A stretch of 64,000 bases of DNA from Wenzhouxiangellaceae bacterium (lineage in GTDB: Bacteria > Pseudomonadota > Gammaproteobacteria > Xanthomonadales > Wenzhouxiangellaceae): assembly GCA_007695005.1 (NCBI GenBank), contig REEQ01000066.1, positions 1 to 64,000 of the forward strand, in the 5' to 3' direction. Positions 25,816-34,302 of this stretch are shown here, piece by piece (within the stretch, counting starts at the first letter, position 1; each line of letters begins with the position of its first letter). The position numbers and the translations under genes are program-made. The notes under the pieces were generated by a model. That model saw only the letters and a program-made list of their open reading frames with translations. It was not told the origin of the DNA and did no database searches.

Positions 25816-27378
25816 CTACCAGAACCCGCGCGGCAGATCGACGTGCAGCAGGCGCTGGAACACGAACTCCGAAAACAGCAGCCAGGAAACGGTGAGTCCG
25901 GCGATCACCACCAGCCGGCGGTAGCCCAGGTACCAGATCAGGGTAGGCATGTAGATCAGGGAGGCCAGCAGGTAACCCAGTGCCGGGATCAGCAGCAGGT
26001 AAGCCAGGAACAGGCCGACGGTAGCCAGCATGCGGCCGGTATGCAGGCTCTGATCCGGCTCCGGATTGTTGCGCAGGCAGGCCCAGACCTGCCAGGCCGC
26101 CAGCGGCAGCAGCACCGCAATCCACAGTCGCGGCACACCGCCAGGCCCGATCGGGTCGACCGGGTTGGCCGACGGCAAGGCCAGGCTCATCAGCAGCAGG
26201 ATCAGGCCGGCGGCAGACAAGGCGCTCAGCAGCGCCAGCTCGCCGGCCCGCATGCGACCGGTGCGACGGGGCAGCACCAGGGCGATGCCGGCGACCAGGG
26301 CTGCGGCCGTGCCGATGGCACCGAACAAGCCGTTGCCCTGGCTGAGGCGGCGCAGTCCCGCAGCCGATTCGGCTTCCTCGGGCAGCAGCTGCAGCTCGGC
26401 CAGGTAGCGCCGGAACTCCTCGCGATCACGCTGGACCACGCGCTGGAAATCAGCATGCGAGCGGTAGCGCAGGTTGACGGCCTCGTGCTGCCAGGAACTG
26501 ACCCAGCGTGGATCATGCAGTACCTGCCGGATCAAGGCGCTGTACCAGGCATGAATCTCGTCCGACACGCCCTTGCGGAACGCAAAGCCGCGCCAGATCA
26601 GCTCGTCCTCCAGGCCTTCGATGCCCAGCTCGGCAAAGGTCGGCGCATCAGGGAATTCGCGCAGGCGATTGTCGGCAGCGACCACGACTACCCGCAGCCG
26701 GTCGGAGGTCAGCGCGTCGCGTGGATTGCCCAGATAGGCCGTGCCCAGGCCGCCGAGCAGCGCGGCAACGGCTTCGCCACCGCTGCCATAGGGAATCCAG
26801 CGCATGTCGATGCCAGCCCGTTCGGCCATCTTGACTCCGGAAATATGCTTCACACCACCAATGTCCACCCCCAGCCAGCGCTGGTCACGCTGGCCGTTTG
26901 CGACAAGCAGTTCCTGCCAGTTGCGCGGACCTTCTTCCTTGTTGGTGATCAGCACATGGGCGTTGTCCATGATGTAGGAATGCCAGTGGATGCGATCGAT
27001 CAGATCCTCGCGTCCGCTGGCCACCATCTTGGAAATATTGGATCGGGTGACGGCCAGGAAGCGGTGCCCGTCAGCCGGCTCGCGCAGGGCTTCCTCGAAG
27101 GCGACGATGCCGCCACCGCCGGGGCGATTGATGACTGCAAATGGGTGGTCTGCTACTTCCTGGGCGATGCGTGCAAAGCGCCGTGCGGTGACATCGATCA
27201 GGCCACCCGGACTGGTGTAGACGATCAGTCGAATCGGTTGACTGGGGAAGCCGTCCAACTCGGGCAGTGTCGACGGCGGCCAGTCTTCGGCCAGCACAGC
27301 CGTATTCAGAACGGCCCCGAGGGCTAGAGCCGCCAGGAGACGCAGGGCGAGCCCTGATATAGAGAAAGCGCGAGGCAT
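25816..27378 (-). CDS. TctC-TctB fusion: TTT-family substrate-binding protein with small permease subunit
   Basis: 520 residues from ATG 27378 (MPRAFSISGLALRLLAAL...); a GTG at 27417 is the longer alternative and neither has a good Shine-Dalgarno. After a signal peptide/anchor, residues about 40-325 are a TctC (Bug-type) binding domain (QPIRLIVYTSPGGLIDVTAR; INRPGGGG; WIPYGSGGEAVAALLGG; FADAPTFAELG-like). Residues about 345-520 contain five or so helices with the TctB-like GPGGVPRLWIAVLL motif and end in FVFQRLLHVDLPRGFW. In most bacteria these are two separate proteins, one periplasmic and one membrane-bound. Here the binding domain is tethered to the permease. The frame is continuous with no sign of a frameshift. 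Confidence 0.85.
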   Translation of the reverse strand: MPRAFSISGLALRLLAALALGAVLNTAVLAEDWPPSTLPELDGFPSQPIRLIVYTSPGGLIDVTARRFARIAQEVADHPFAVINRPGGGGIVAFEEALREPADGHRFLAVTRSNISKMVASGREDLIDRIHWHSYIMDNAHVLITNKEEGPRNWQELLVANGQRDQRWLGVDIGGVKHISGVKMAERAGIDMRWIPYGSGGEAVAALLGGLGTAYLGNPRDALTSDRLRVVVVAADNRLREFPDAPTFAELGIEGLEDELIWRGFAFRKGVSDEIHAWYSALIRQVLHDPRWVSSWQHEAVNLRYRSHADFQRVVQRDREEFRRYLAELQLLPEEAESAAGLRRLSQGNGLFGAIGTAAALVAGIALVLPRRTGRMRAGELALLSALSAAGLILLLMSLALPSANPVDPIGPGGVPRLWIAVLLPLAAWQVWACLRNNPEPDQSLHTGRMLATVGLFLAYLLLIPALGYLLASLIYMPTLIWYLGYRRLVVIAGLTVSWLLFSEFVFQRLLHVDLPRGFW

Positions 27379-27417
27379 AGAATTCGGGCGCTGGCGAGCC
27401 TTGAGCGAGCCAATCAC

Positions 27418-27670
27418 GCAACTTATCAGGCAAATGTTACCGATTTATTGCAGTGGCCGCTGGCGGCGCATTGACCGAGCGCGAGGTCGCAACCCAAGCC
27501 ACCTGCAAACAGGCTCCAATGCCTCTCAGCGCTGCGGTCTGGCGCCGAAACAGCCTCAGGAAGCACCGATGGCACCGAAGGTAACGAAATGCTCGCTTCC
27601 CCACTTTGGGGTCTCCGGGTTAATGAGCTGGCAGGTATGTGAATCGTATTCAGCCGCAGCGTGCCCTGGG
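27418..27670. other. 253-bp spacer without a gene
   Basis: Between the fused TctC-TctB gene and the minus-strand secreted-protein gene. The long plus-strand track ORF across it is a shadow of the flanking genes. I see no tRNA, clear promoter or terminator. Confidence 0.5.
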
Positions 27671-28711
27671 TTACTGCCAGGGGTTGCAGTCGTAGCCTGC
27701 GATTCGGAACTCGCCGCGGTTGCCTTCGAGCACCCCCATGCCCAGGCCGATCGGAGCAAAGTCGTAGCCAAGCAGGATGTTGTTGCAGTCCAGCGGCTCG
27801 ATGATGATGCTGCCCACTTCCTCGACGCTGATGTCGGATGGATTGAACACGCCTGGCCCCAGGCCGAAGAACTCGCCGCCGGTGATGCGCAGCAGGCCCA
27901 TTTCCACGCCCGGGAATCCGGGCGGCTCGCCGCCGGTGTTGGCAACCAGCCAGGTCGGCTCGCCATTGAGGTAGGTGAAGAAAATGGCAAAAATGAAGTT
28001 GGTATCGTCGACCAGTTCGCCGACGATCAGCTGCAGTCCGGTGGACGGAATGCCGTCGAAGGTAAATTGCCCGGACATCCGCCCGTGCAGACGGGGTATG
28101 TCCTGGGGCGGGTCGAGTTGCATAGAGTAAGGCTCGACATCGATGATGGTCCAGGCATTGTCGATGTGCGGGGAGAACGCGGTCCAGCTCAGCTCCAGAG
28201 TGAACAGGCCGTTATAGTCTTCCGGCGCAAACAGGCCGCTGCCGTCGGCAGACAGCGCATCGACACCCAGAATGAAGGTTTCACCGGCCGTGGTCACCAC
28301 ATCACCGGTGGCGCCAACGTTGCCGGAGGCAGGTAGGCGCTGCAGCTGGGCCTGATGCTCCGGAAATTCCACTGTGCCGGCCTCGGCCCAGACCTGGGGC
28401 ACCAGCACCGGAAACTGACCGCTGACTTTTTGCAGCCGTACCAGCACCACCGACATGCCGGGATCAAAGCAGCCGCTGCGCCAGACCGTGACCCGGATTC
28501 GCGCATCCTTGTTCAAGCTGCCGATGCTGGGTACCGAAATGACTTCGTTGAACAACTGGTTGTCCGAGCTCGACGGTGCGGTCGGCAGGCTCCTGGCCAG
28601 ACAGCCCGGCGGGTAGGGGGTATGCAGGATGTCGGTCAGGACATTGATTTCGCCGCTCGCGGCGGCGCGGCCGGAGGCCAGAACAAGCAGGAGCAACATC
28701 ACACGGCGCAT
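27671..28711 (-). CDS. Secreted protein with xanthomonad-type beta domain, function unknown
   Basis: 346 residues from ATG 28711 (MRRVMLLLLVLASGRAAASGE, a signal peptide); the track start at 28816 adds an unlikely N-terminus. Cysteines at CLARS, GCFDPG, CNNILLGYD and the terminal CNPWQ suggest disulfides. The segment LIVGELVDDTNFIFAIFFTYLNGEPTWLVANTG resembles a domain often seen in secreted proteins of Xanthomonadales, where a GLxLxVG...FxxWFTYD..GxPxWLVG pattern recurs. It lacks the DxIFxxRFE tail. Function is unknown. Upstream, across a 156-bp spacer, lies divergent yebC. Confidence 0.75.
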   Translation of the reverse strand: MRRVMLLLLVLASGRAAASGEINVLTDILHTPYPPGCLARSLPTAPSSSDNQLFNEVISVPSIGSLNKDARIRVTVWRSGCFDPGMSVVLVRLQKVSGQFPVLVPQVWAEAGTVEFPEHQAQLQRLPASGNVGATGDVVTTAGETFILGVDALSADGSGLFAPEDYNGLFTLELSWTAFSPHIDNAWTIIDVEPYSMQLDPPQDIPRLHGRMSGQFTFDGIPSTGLQLIVGELVDDTNFIFAIFFTYLNGEPTWLVANTGGEPPGFPGVEMGLLRITGGEFFGLGPGVFNPSDISVEEVGSIIIEPLDCNNILLGYDFAPIGLGMGVLEGNRGEFRIAGYDCNPWQ

Positions 28712-28829
28712 GGCAAACAGTCTCGCGAGGATTTCCCGGCATTTTAGCCGCCCTTGCTGACCGGGACCTGAATCAACGGAAAGGCGGCAGCCGGTGCAGG
28801 GCCAGTCTGCCGGCAATCAGTCCATCGGA

Positions 28830-28835
28830 TACAAT
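28830..28835 (+). promoter_or_regulatory. Candidate -10 box for yebC-ruvCAB
   Basis: TACAAT lies 32 bases before the yebC start codon. The matching -35 region is poor. This is the only AT-rich hexamer in this part of the spacer. Confidence 0.35.
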
Positions 28836-28867
28836 GGCGCGTTTGACTCACCGGAGTAATCTCAGGT

Positions 28868-29608
28868 ATGGCCGGTCATAGCAAATGGGCCAATATCCAG
28901 CATCGCAAGAAGGCGCAGGACGCCAAGCGCGGCAAGATTTTCACCCGCCTGATTCGCGAGATCAGCGTCGCCGCCCGTGAGGGGGGCGGTGATCCCGATG
29001 CCAATCCACGCCTGCGACTGGCGATGGACCGGGCCAACGCGGCCAACGTGCCCAAGGACAATATCGAACGGGCGATCAAGAAAGCCATCGGCGAACTCGA
29101 TGGTGCCAGCTACGAGGAAATCCGCTATGAAGGCTATGCCCCGGGCGGCGTTGCGGTAATGGTCGACTGCCTGACCGACAACCGCAACCGCACGGTCGCG
29201 GCCGTGCGCCATGCCTTCACCAAGCACGGTGGCAATCTGGGCACCGATGGCTCGGTCGGCTACCTGTTCGAGAAAAAAGGGGTGATCACCTTTGCGCCGG
29301 GGACTGACGAAGACCAGGTCATGGAAATCGCCCTGGAAGCCGGTGCCGAGGATATCGTCGCCGATGAGGACGGCAGCATCGAGGTGCTGACCGCAGCGGA
29401 GGATTTCGAGGCCGTGCGCGATGCGCTGCGCGCTGCCGGCCTGCAGGCCGAGCAGGGTGAGATCACCCAGCGTGCCAGTACCTTGATCGAGGTCGATGTC
29501 GAGACCGGGCAGAAACTGCTTAAATTCCTCGACATGCTCGAAGACCTGGATGATACCCAAGACGTGTGGTCGAACGCCGAGATACCGTCCGAGGCTTACG
29601 CGGATTGA
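28868..29608 (+). CDS. yebC: YebC/PmpR family regulator / translation factor
   Basis: 246 residues. The opening [25 protein letters not shown] is diagnostic of the YebC/TACO1 family, with [24 protein letters not shown] and [23 protein letters not shown]. Family members have been described as transcriptional regulators and more recently as factors helping ribosomes through proline stretches. It sits immediately upstream of ruvC, the standard gammaproteobacterial order, and its stop overlaps the ruvC start (TGATG). Confidence 0.97.
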   Translation: MAGHSKWANIQHRKKAQDAKRGKIFTRLIREISVAAREGGGDPDANPRLRLAMDRANAANVPKDNIERAIKKAIGELDGASYEEIRYEGYAPGGVAVMVDCLTDNRNRTVAAVRHAFTKHGGNLGTDGSVGYLFEKKGVITFAPGTDEDQVMEIALEAGAEDIVADEDGSIEVLTAAEDFEAVRDALRAAGLQAEQGEITQRASTLIEVDVETGQKLLKFLDMLEDLDDTQDVWSNAEIPSEAYAD

Positions 29609-30096
29609 TGCGTATCCTCGGCCTGGATCCGGGCTCGCGGGTGACCGGTGTCGGTATCATCGACGGTGAGCGCCTGATTCATGCCGAGGATCTCAAGCTC
29701 GGCGATGGGCCCTTGCCGGAGCGCCTGGGGCTGATTTTTTCGCGGCTGAAGGTGATCATCGCCGACTACCAGCCGCAGGTGGCGGCAGTGGAGACAGTGT
29801 TCATGAGCCGCAACGCCCAATCGGCAATCAAGCTGGGCCAGGCGCGCGGCGCTGCCATCTGCGCTGCCGTGGCCGCTGGCCTCGAAGTTCACGAATATGC
29901 ACCACGGGCGATCAAGCAGGCCCTGGTCGGCCGCGGCGGGGCGGCCAAGGAGCAGGTTCAGCACATGACCCGGATTCTTCTGAAAATTGATCAGCGCCTG
30001 GGTGCGGATGCCTCCGATGCCCTGGCCGTCGCTCTCTGCCACCACCATACCGCCCAGACCAATCGACGTCTGCCGGCAGGAATCGTGCTGCGATGA
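29608..30096 (+). CDS. ruvC: Holliday junction endodeoxyribonuclease RuvC
   Basis: 162 residues from ATG 29608, sharing one base with the yebC stop; the track start at 29566 overlaps yebC further. RuvC resolves Holliday junctions by paired nicks. Acidic catalytic residues are visible in [13 protein letters not shown] (Asp7 region), AVETVFM (Glu), and [12 protein letters not shown] (Asp pair). It overlaps ruvA by 4 bases. Confidence 0.97.
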   Translation: MRILGLDPGSRVTGVGIIDGERLIHAEDLKLGDGPLPERLGLIFSRLKVIIADYQPQVAAVETVFMSRNAQSAIKLGQARGAAICAAVAAGLEVHEYAPRAIKQALVGRGGAAKEQVQHMTRILLKIDQRLGADASDALAVALCHHHTAQTNRRLPAGIVLR

Positions 30097-30674
30097 TTGT
30101 CCAGCTGAAAGGCACCCTGATCAGCAAGCGCCCGCCGCTGCTGGCGGTGGACGTCCACGGTGTCGGCTACGAGGTCGAGGCCCCGTTGAGCGTCTTTGAC
30201 CAGCTCCCAGCTGTCGGCGAGCCAGTGACCCTGCTGACCCAGATGATCGTGCGTGAGGACTCGCAGACGCTCTACGGTTTCAGTCGTGAGTCCGACCGCG
30301 CCCTGTTCCGTGAACTGCTCAAGATATCCGGTGTCGGCCCGCGCCTGGCCCTGGCGATACTCTCAGGCGTCAGCGGCAATGACTTCGCCCTGATGGTAGA
30401 GGCCGGCGATGCCCAGGCGCTGACCCGTCTGCCCGGCATTGGCAAGAAAACCGCCGAACGCCTGATCCTGGAGATGCGCGGGCGGCTGCCGGAGCAGGAG
30501 GGCGGTAGCGCGGTCACGGGAGCGGGTGATGCCGCGGCCGAAGCGCGCGCGGCCCTGGCCGCGCTGGGATACTCGGCGGCGGAAGCTTTGAAAATGGTCC
30601 GAGCGGTGGCCAACCAGGACCAGTCTGCCGAGGCCCTGATACGTGCCGCCCTGAAGCAGAAGATGAGTGGGTAG
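30093..30674 (+). CDS. ruvA: Holliday junction branch migration complex subunit RuvA
   Basis: 193 residues. The OB fold starts [28 protein letters not shown]. Two helix-hairpin-helix motifs ([16 protein letters not shown] and [19 protein letters not shown]) contact the junction. The C-terminal domain ([17 protein letters not shown]) binds RuvB. ruvB follows after 6 bases. Confidence 0.97.
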   Translation: MIVQLKGTLISKRPPLLAVDVHGVGYEVEAPLSVFDQLPAVGEPVTLLTQMIVREDSQTLYGFSRESDRALFRELLKISGVGPRLALAILSGVSGNDFALMVEAGDAQALTRLPGIGKKTAERLILEMRGRLPEQEGGSAVTGAGDAAAEARAALAALGYSAAEALKMVRAVANQDQSAEALIRAALKQKMSG

Positions 30675-30680
30675 GGACGC

Positions 30681-31709
30681 ATGGAAGAACGCCTGATCAC
30701 CGCCGCTACCCAGCCGGAAGAGGCGCGCATCGAGGCCACTCTGCGGCCCGGGCGGCTGGCTGAGTACATCGGCCAGCCGGTGATGAAGGAGCGGCTGGAA
30801 ATTTACCTCGAGTCCGCCCGGCGTCGCCACGAGGCCCTGGATCATGTCCTGATCTTTGGCCCGCCGGGCCTGGGCAAAACCACCCTGGCCCACGTGATTG
30901 CCGCCGAGATGGGCAGTCAGTTACGCCAGACATCCGGTCCGGTACTGGAGCGGGCCGGTGATCTGGCCGCGCTGCTGACCAACCTGGAGCCCGGTGATGT
31001 CTTGTTCGTTGACGAGATCCACCGCCTGAGCCCCGTGGTCGAGGAAGTGCTGTACCCGGCCATGGAGGATTACCGCATTGACATCATCATCGGCGAAGGT
31101 CCGGCGGCGCGCTCCATCCAGCTCGACCTGCCGCGTTTTACCCTGGTAGGCGCTACCACCCGCGCCGGCCTGCTGACCTCACCGCTGCGCGATCGCTTCG
31201 GCATCGTCGAGCGCCTGGAATTCTATGCCCCCGATGATCTGGCCCGAATCGTCAGCCGTTCGGCCGGCATTCTCGGTATCGAGTGCGAGCGAGAGGGCGC
31301 GGCCGAGATTGCCCGCCGTGCCCGCGGCACGCCGCGCATTGCCAATCGACTGCTGCGGCGCGTGCGTGACTTCGCCCAGGTCAGGGCCGAGGGTCGAATT
31401 GCCGAAGACGTCGCCCGCCAGGCCCTGGAGATGATGCAGGTCGACAAGCGCGGTTTCGATACCATGGACAGGCGATTGCTCCAGGTGCTGATCGAACACT
31501 TCAGTGGGGGTCCGGTCGGCGTCGAAAGCCTGGCTGCGTCCCTGTCCGAGGAGCGCGGCACGATCGAGGATGTGATCGAGCCCTACCTGATCCAGGAAGG
31601 CTATCTGGTTCGCACTGCCCGCGGCCGCATGGCCACCCCCAAGGCCTGGCAGCATCTGGGCTTGAAGCCGCCGGATGGGACGGGGATAGGGGACCTGTTC
31701 TCAGGGTAA
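30681..31709 (+). CDS. ruvB: Holliday junction branch migration ATPase RuvB
   Basis: 342 residues. AAA+ motor of branch migration. The N-terminal [12 protein letters not shown], Walker [16 protein letters not shown], Walker [14 protein letters not shown], sensor 1 [20 protein letters not shown] and arginine finger region are present. The C-terminal winged helix ends in [21 protein letters not shown]. Standard position after ruvA. Confidence 0.98.
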   Translation: MEERLITAATQPEEARIEATLRPGRLAEYIGQPVMKERLEIYLESARRRHEALDHVLIFGPPGLGKTTLAHVIAAEMGSQLRQTSGPVLERAGDLAALLTNLEPGDVLFVDEIHRLSPVVEEVLYPAMEDYRIDIIIGEGPAARSIQLDLPRFTLVGATTRAGLLTSPLRDRFGIVERLEFYAPDDLARIVSRSAGILGIECEREGAAEIARRARGTPRIANRLLRRVRDFAQVRAEGRIAEDVARQALEMMQVDKRGFDTMDRRLLQVLIEHFSGGPVGVESLAASLSEERGTIEDVIEPYLIQEGYLVRTARGRMATPKAWQHLGLKPPDGTGIGDLFSG

Positions 31710-31743
31710 AGCCGGGACGATGTGAGCGGGGAGACGGAAGAGG

Positions 31744-32199
31744 ATGGTTGATATCGAGCCGCATTCACCACCAACAGAAGAAATCACCATGAAATACCGG
31801 GTTTACTGGGAAGATACCGACGCCGGCGGAGTGGTTTACCACGCCCGCTACCTGGCCTTTTTCGAACGGGCACGCTCCGACTGGCTGCTGGCGCTGGGCT
31901 ATCCCCAGGTTGAACTGAAGAACAGGCTCAACCGCCTGTTCGCGGTCAGCCGGATGGATACCCACTTCATCAGCCCGGCACGCCTGGAAGATGAACTTGA
32001 GGTCTCGGTCGTCGTCGAACAGGTTCGGCCAGCCTCGGTTTATTTCAGTCAGACTATTCACCGTGTTGCCGACGGCGAACTGCTGGCCCGGGCCGATGTC
32101 CGGGCGGTTTGCCTGGCAGCCGATACTTTTCGGCCGGCGCGGGCGCCGGCCGTATTGTTCGAAGCCATCCGACATTTACAACGGGAAACGATTTCATGA
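31744..32199 (+). CDS. ybgC: Tol-Pal system acyl-CoA thioesterase YbgC
   Basis: 151 residues from ATG 31744 (GGAG 10 bases upstream); ATG 31789 (MKYRVYWEDTDAGG) is a plausible shorter start. Hot-dog fold thioesterase of the 4-hydroxybenzoyl-CoA family, with the catalytic Asp in EDTDAGGVVYHARYLAFFERARSDWL. It acts on acyl-CoA/ACP in the cytoplasm and is nearly always the first gene of the tol-pal operon. Its stop overlaps the tolQ start by 4 bases. Confidence 0.95.
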   Translation: MVDIEPHSPPTEEITMKYRVYWEDTDAGGVVYHARYLAFFERARSDWLLALGYPQVELKNRLNRLFAVSRMDTHFISPARLEDELEVSVVVEQVRPASVYFSQTIHRVADGELLARADVRAVCLAADTFRPARAPAVLFEAIRHLQRETIS

Positions 32200-32888
32200 A
32201 TTCATCGCAAATGGGCATCTGGGAGCTGATCCTGGAGGCCAGTCTGCTGGTGCAGGGCGTCATGGCCCTGCTGGTGCTGGCCTCGCTGGCCTCGTGGATG
32301 GTGATATTCCGCAAGCGCCAGCAGCTGGGCCGGGCCGAGAAGCGCGCGCGTGACTTCGAAGAGAAGTTCTGGTCAGGTGCCGACCTGAACCAGCTTTATG
32401 ACAAGGTCGCCGGCAACGCTGCCGGGCGCGAGGGTATCGAATCGATTTTCGAGGCGGGCTTCCGCGAGTTCTCGCGCCTGCGCGAAGAGCGCCACCTGCA
32501 CCCCGACACCCTGACCAACGGCGCCCAGCGCGCCATGCGGGTGACCCTGACCCGGGAGATGGAGCGCCTGGAACATCATCTGAGTTTTCTGGCTACGGTC
32601 GGCTCGGTCAGCCCCTACGTTGGTCTGTTCGGTACCGTCTGGGGGATCATGAACTCCTTCCGCGGCCTGGCTGGCGCTCACCAGGCGACCATCGCCATGG
32701 TAGCCCCGGGCATTGCCGAGGCTCTCATCGCCACCGCCATGGGCCTGTTCGCAGCCATCCCGGCAGTGGTCGCCTTCAACAAGTATTCATCCCAGGTCGA
32801 GCGCCTGGAAATGCGCTACGACAATTTCAAGGAAGAGTTCGCCGCCATTCTGCACCGCCAGGCCCGTCGCCTGAGCGAAAAGGCCTGA
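32196..32888 (+). CDS. tolQ: Tol-Pal motor subunit TolQ
   Basis: 230 residues from ATG 32196 (MNSSQMGIWELILEASLLVQGVM). TolQ is the MotA/ExbB-family stator of the proton-driven Tol motor that helps outer-membrane constriction at division. Three membrane helices; the second and third (FLATVGSVSPYVGLFGTVWGIM; AEALIATAMGLFAAIPAVVAFN) line the proton path. The track start at 32109 lies in ybgC and is rejected. Confidence 0.97.
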   Translation: MNSSQMGIWELILEASLLVQGVMALLVLASLASWMVIFRKRQQLGRAEKRARDFEEKFWSGADLNQLYDKVAGNAAGREGIESIFEAGFREFSRLREERHLHPDTLTNGAQRAMRVTLTREMERLEHHLSFLATVGSVSPYVGLFGTVWGIMNSFRGLAGAHQATIAMVAPGIAEALIATAMGLFAAIPAVVAFNKYSSQVERLEMRYDNFKEEFAAILHRQARRLSEKA

Positions 32889-32894
32889 TTCGTC

Positions 32895-33320
32895 ATGTCC
32901 GAGCATTACATCAGGCGCCGGCGCAAGCGCATGTCGGAAATGAACGTCGTGCCCTATATCGACGTCATGCTGGTGCTGCTGGTCATCTTCATGATCACCG
33001 CGCCGCTGATGAACCTGGGCGTGGAAATCGACCTGCCGCAGGCCACCGCAGAGCCGCTCAGCGACCAGGGTGATCCGCTGATGGTTACCGTGACCCGCAA
33101 CGGCGATTTCTTTCTCGATACCGGCGATCAGCCGCAGCTCGTGGATGGTGAGACACTGGTCAGCACGATCGCTGCCATTGCCGCCCGCAACCCGGATCTG
33201 CAAGTGCTGGTCGGCGGTGATCGCGACGCAGCCTACCAGCACATCTACGCCGCCATGGTCTACCTGCAGCGCGCCGGTGTGCCGTCGGTCGGGCTGATCG
33301 GTGATCCGGACGAAGACTGA
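32895..33320 (+). CDS. tolR: Tol-Pal motor subunit TolR
   Basis: 141 residues. One N-terminal membrane helix carries the essential proton-binding Asp in MNVVPYIDVMLVLLVIFMITAPLM, followed by a periplasmic domain. Partner of TolQ and TolA, ExbD family. It starts 6 bases after tolQ. Confidence 0.97.
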   Translation: MSEHYIRRRRKRMSEMNVVPYIDVMLVLLVIFMITAPLMNLGVEIDLPQATAEPLSDQGDPLMVTVTRNGDFFLDTGDQPQLVDGETLVSTIAAIAARNPDLQVLVGGDRDAAYQHIYAAMVYLQRAGVPSVGLIGDPDED

Positions 33321-33336
33321 CCAACCGCCGACCGGC

Positions 33337-34302
33337 ATGGCCGACATGATCTCCCCCCAGCGCAAACAGGCATTGAAGGATGGCCTGCAGGCTTTCGGCC
33401 TGGCCGTGGCCGTGCACCTGGCCTTTGGCTTGCTGCTGTTCATCGGTGCCTGGGACTGGCCGCGCTTTGATCCACCCGATCCGCCGGTGCGGGTAACCCT
33501 GGTTGATATGGGGCCGATGGTTGAGCAGCGGCGCGCTGATGAGGCTGAGCGCCAGGCCGAACAGGAGCGTCAGCGCCAGGCCGAGCAGGAACGCCAGCGC
33601 CAGGTTGAGCAGGAGCGTCAGGCCGAACAGGCTCGCCGCGAGGAAGAGCAGCGTCGCCAGGAGGCCGAACGCCAGCGCGAGGCTGAACGTCAGCGTGAGA
33701 TCGAACGTCGCGAGCGTGAGCTGGCCGAGCGCCGCGCCGAGCAGGAGCGCCGCCAGGCCGAACTGGAGCGCCAGCGCAGGGCCGACGAGGAGCGTCGCCA
33801 GGCCGAGGAAGAACGCCGTCGCCAGGAAGAGGCCCGCCAGCGTGAGTTGGAAGAATTGCGCCGCCAGCGCGAGGAAGCGCAGCGTCGCCGCGAGGAAGAA
33901 GAGCGTCGCATGGCCGAGCTTGCCGAGCGTCGCGCTGCTGACGATGCCGAGCGCCAGGCTCGGGAGGAAGCAGAGCGCTTGCGCCTGGCCGCCGAGCAGG
34001 CGGCCGAAGAGGGGCGCCGCGCGACCCTTCGAGAGGAATACATCAGCACGATCCGCGAGTTGGTCCGGCGCAACTGGAACCGACCGCCGACCACTCGCCC
34101 AGGCGTACTGTGCCGGGTGCGCGTGGTCCAGATTCCCGGCGGGGAAATAATTGCCGCCGAAATTGTCCGACCCTGCAACGCTGACGAAGCGACCCGCCGA
34201 TCCATAGTCGCTGCGGTCATGCGGGTCGGCGAACTTCCCTACCGAGGTTATGAGAGTGTATTTGCCAGAGAAATTGATTTCGACTTCCGCTTCGACGGTT
34301 GA
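33337..34302 (+). CDS. tolA: Tol-Pal protein TolA
   Basis: 321 residues from ATG 33337; the track start GTG 33301 overlaps tolR by 20 bases and is an alternative. One membrane helix (AFGLAVAVHLAFGLLLFIGAW). Residues about 60-235 are a very long Glu/Arg/Gln/Ala-rich helix that spans the periplasm. The C-terminal domain (IRELVRRNWNRPPTTRPGVLCRVRVV, then EIVRPCNADEATRRSIVAAV) contains the paired cysteines usual for TolA and binds TolB/Pal. The coding DNA of the helix is repetitive. The end overlaps tolB by 53 bases. Confidence 0.94.
   Translation: MADMISPQRKQALKDGLQAFGLAVAVHLAFGLLLFIGAWDWPRFDPPDPPVRVTLVDMGPMVEQRRADEAERQAEQERQRQAEQERQRQVEQERQAEQARREEEQRRQEAERQREAERQREIERRERELAERRAEQERRQAELERQRRADEERRQAEEERRRQEEARQRELEELRRQREEAQRRREEEERRMAELAERRAADDAERQAREEAERLRLAAEQAAEEGRRATLREEYISTIRELVRRNWNRPPTTRPGVLCRVRVVQIPGGEIIAAEIVRPCNADEATRRSIVAAVMRVGELPYRGYESVFAREIDFDFRFDG
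33538..34020 (+). repeat. Degenerate GAG/CGC-rich repeat encoding the TolA periplasmic helix
   Basis: About 480 bp of short imperfect repeats such as GAGCGTCGCCAGGC encode RQAEQER-like heptads. Such tracts change length by slippage between strains. Confidence 0.7.

Noticed and set aside
25843-27327. 494-residue plus-strand ORF
   Set aside because: Antisense shadow of the TctC-TctB fusion; Gln/Ala/Gly-rich low-complexity text.
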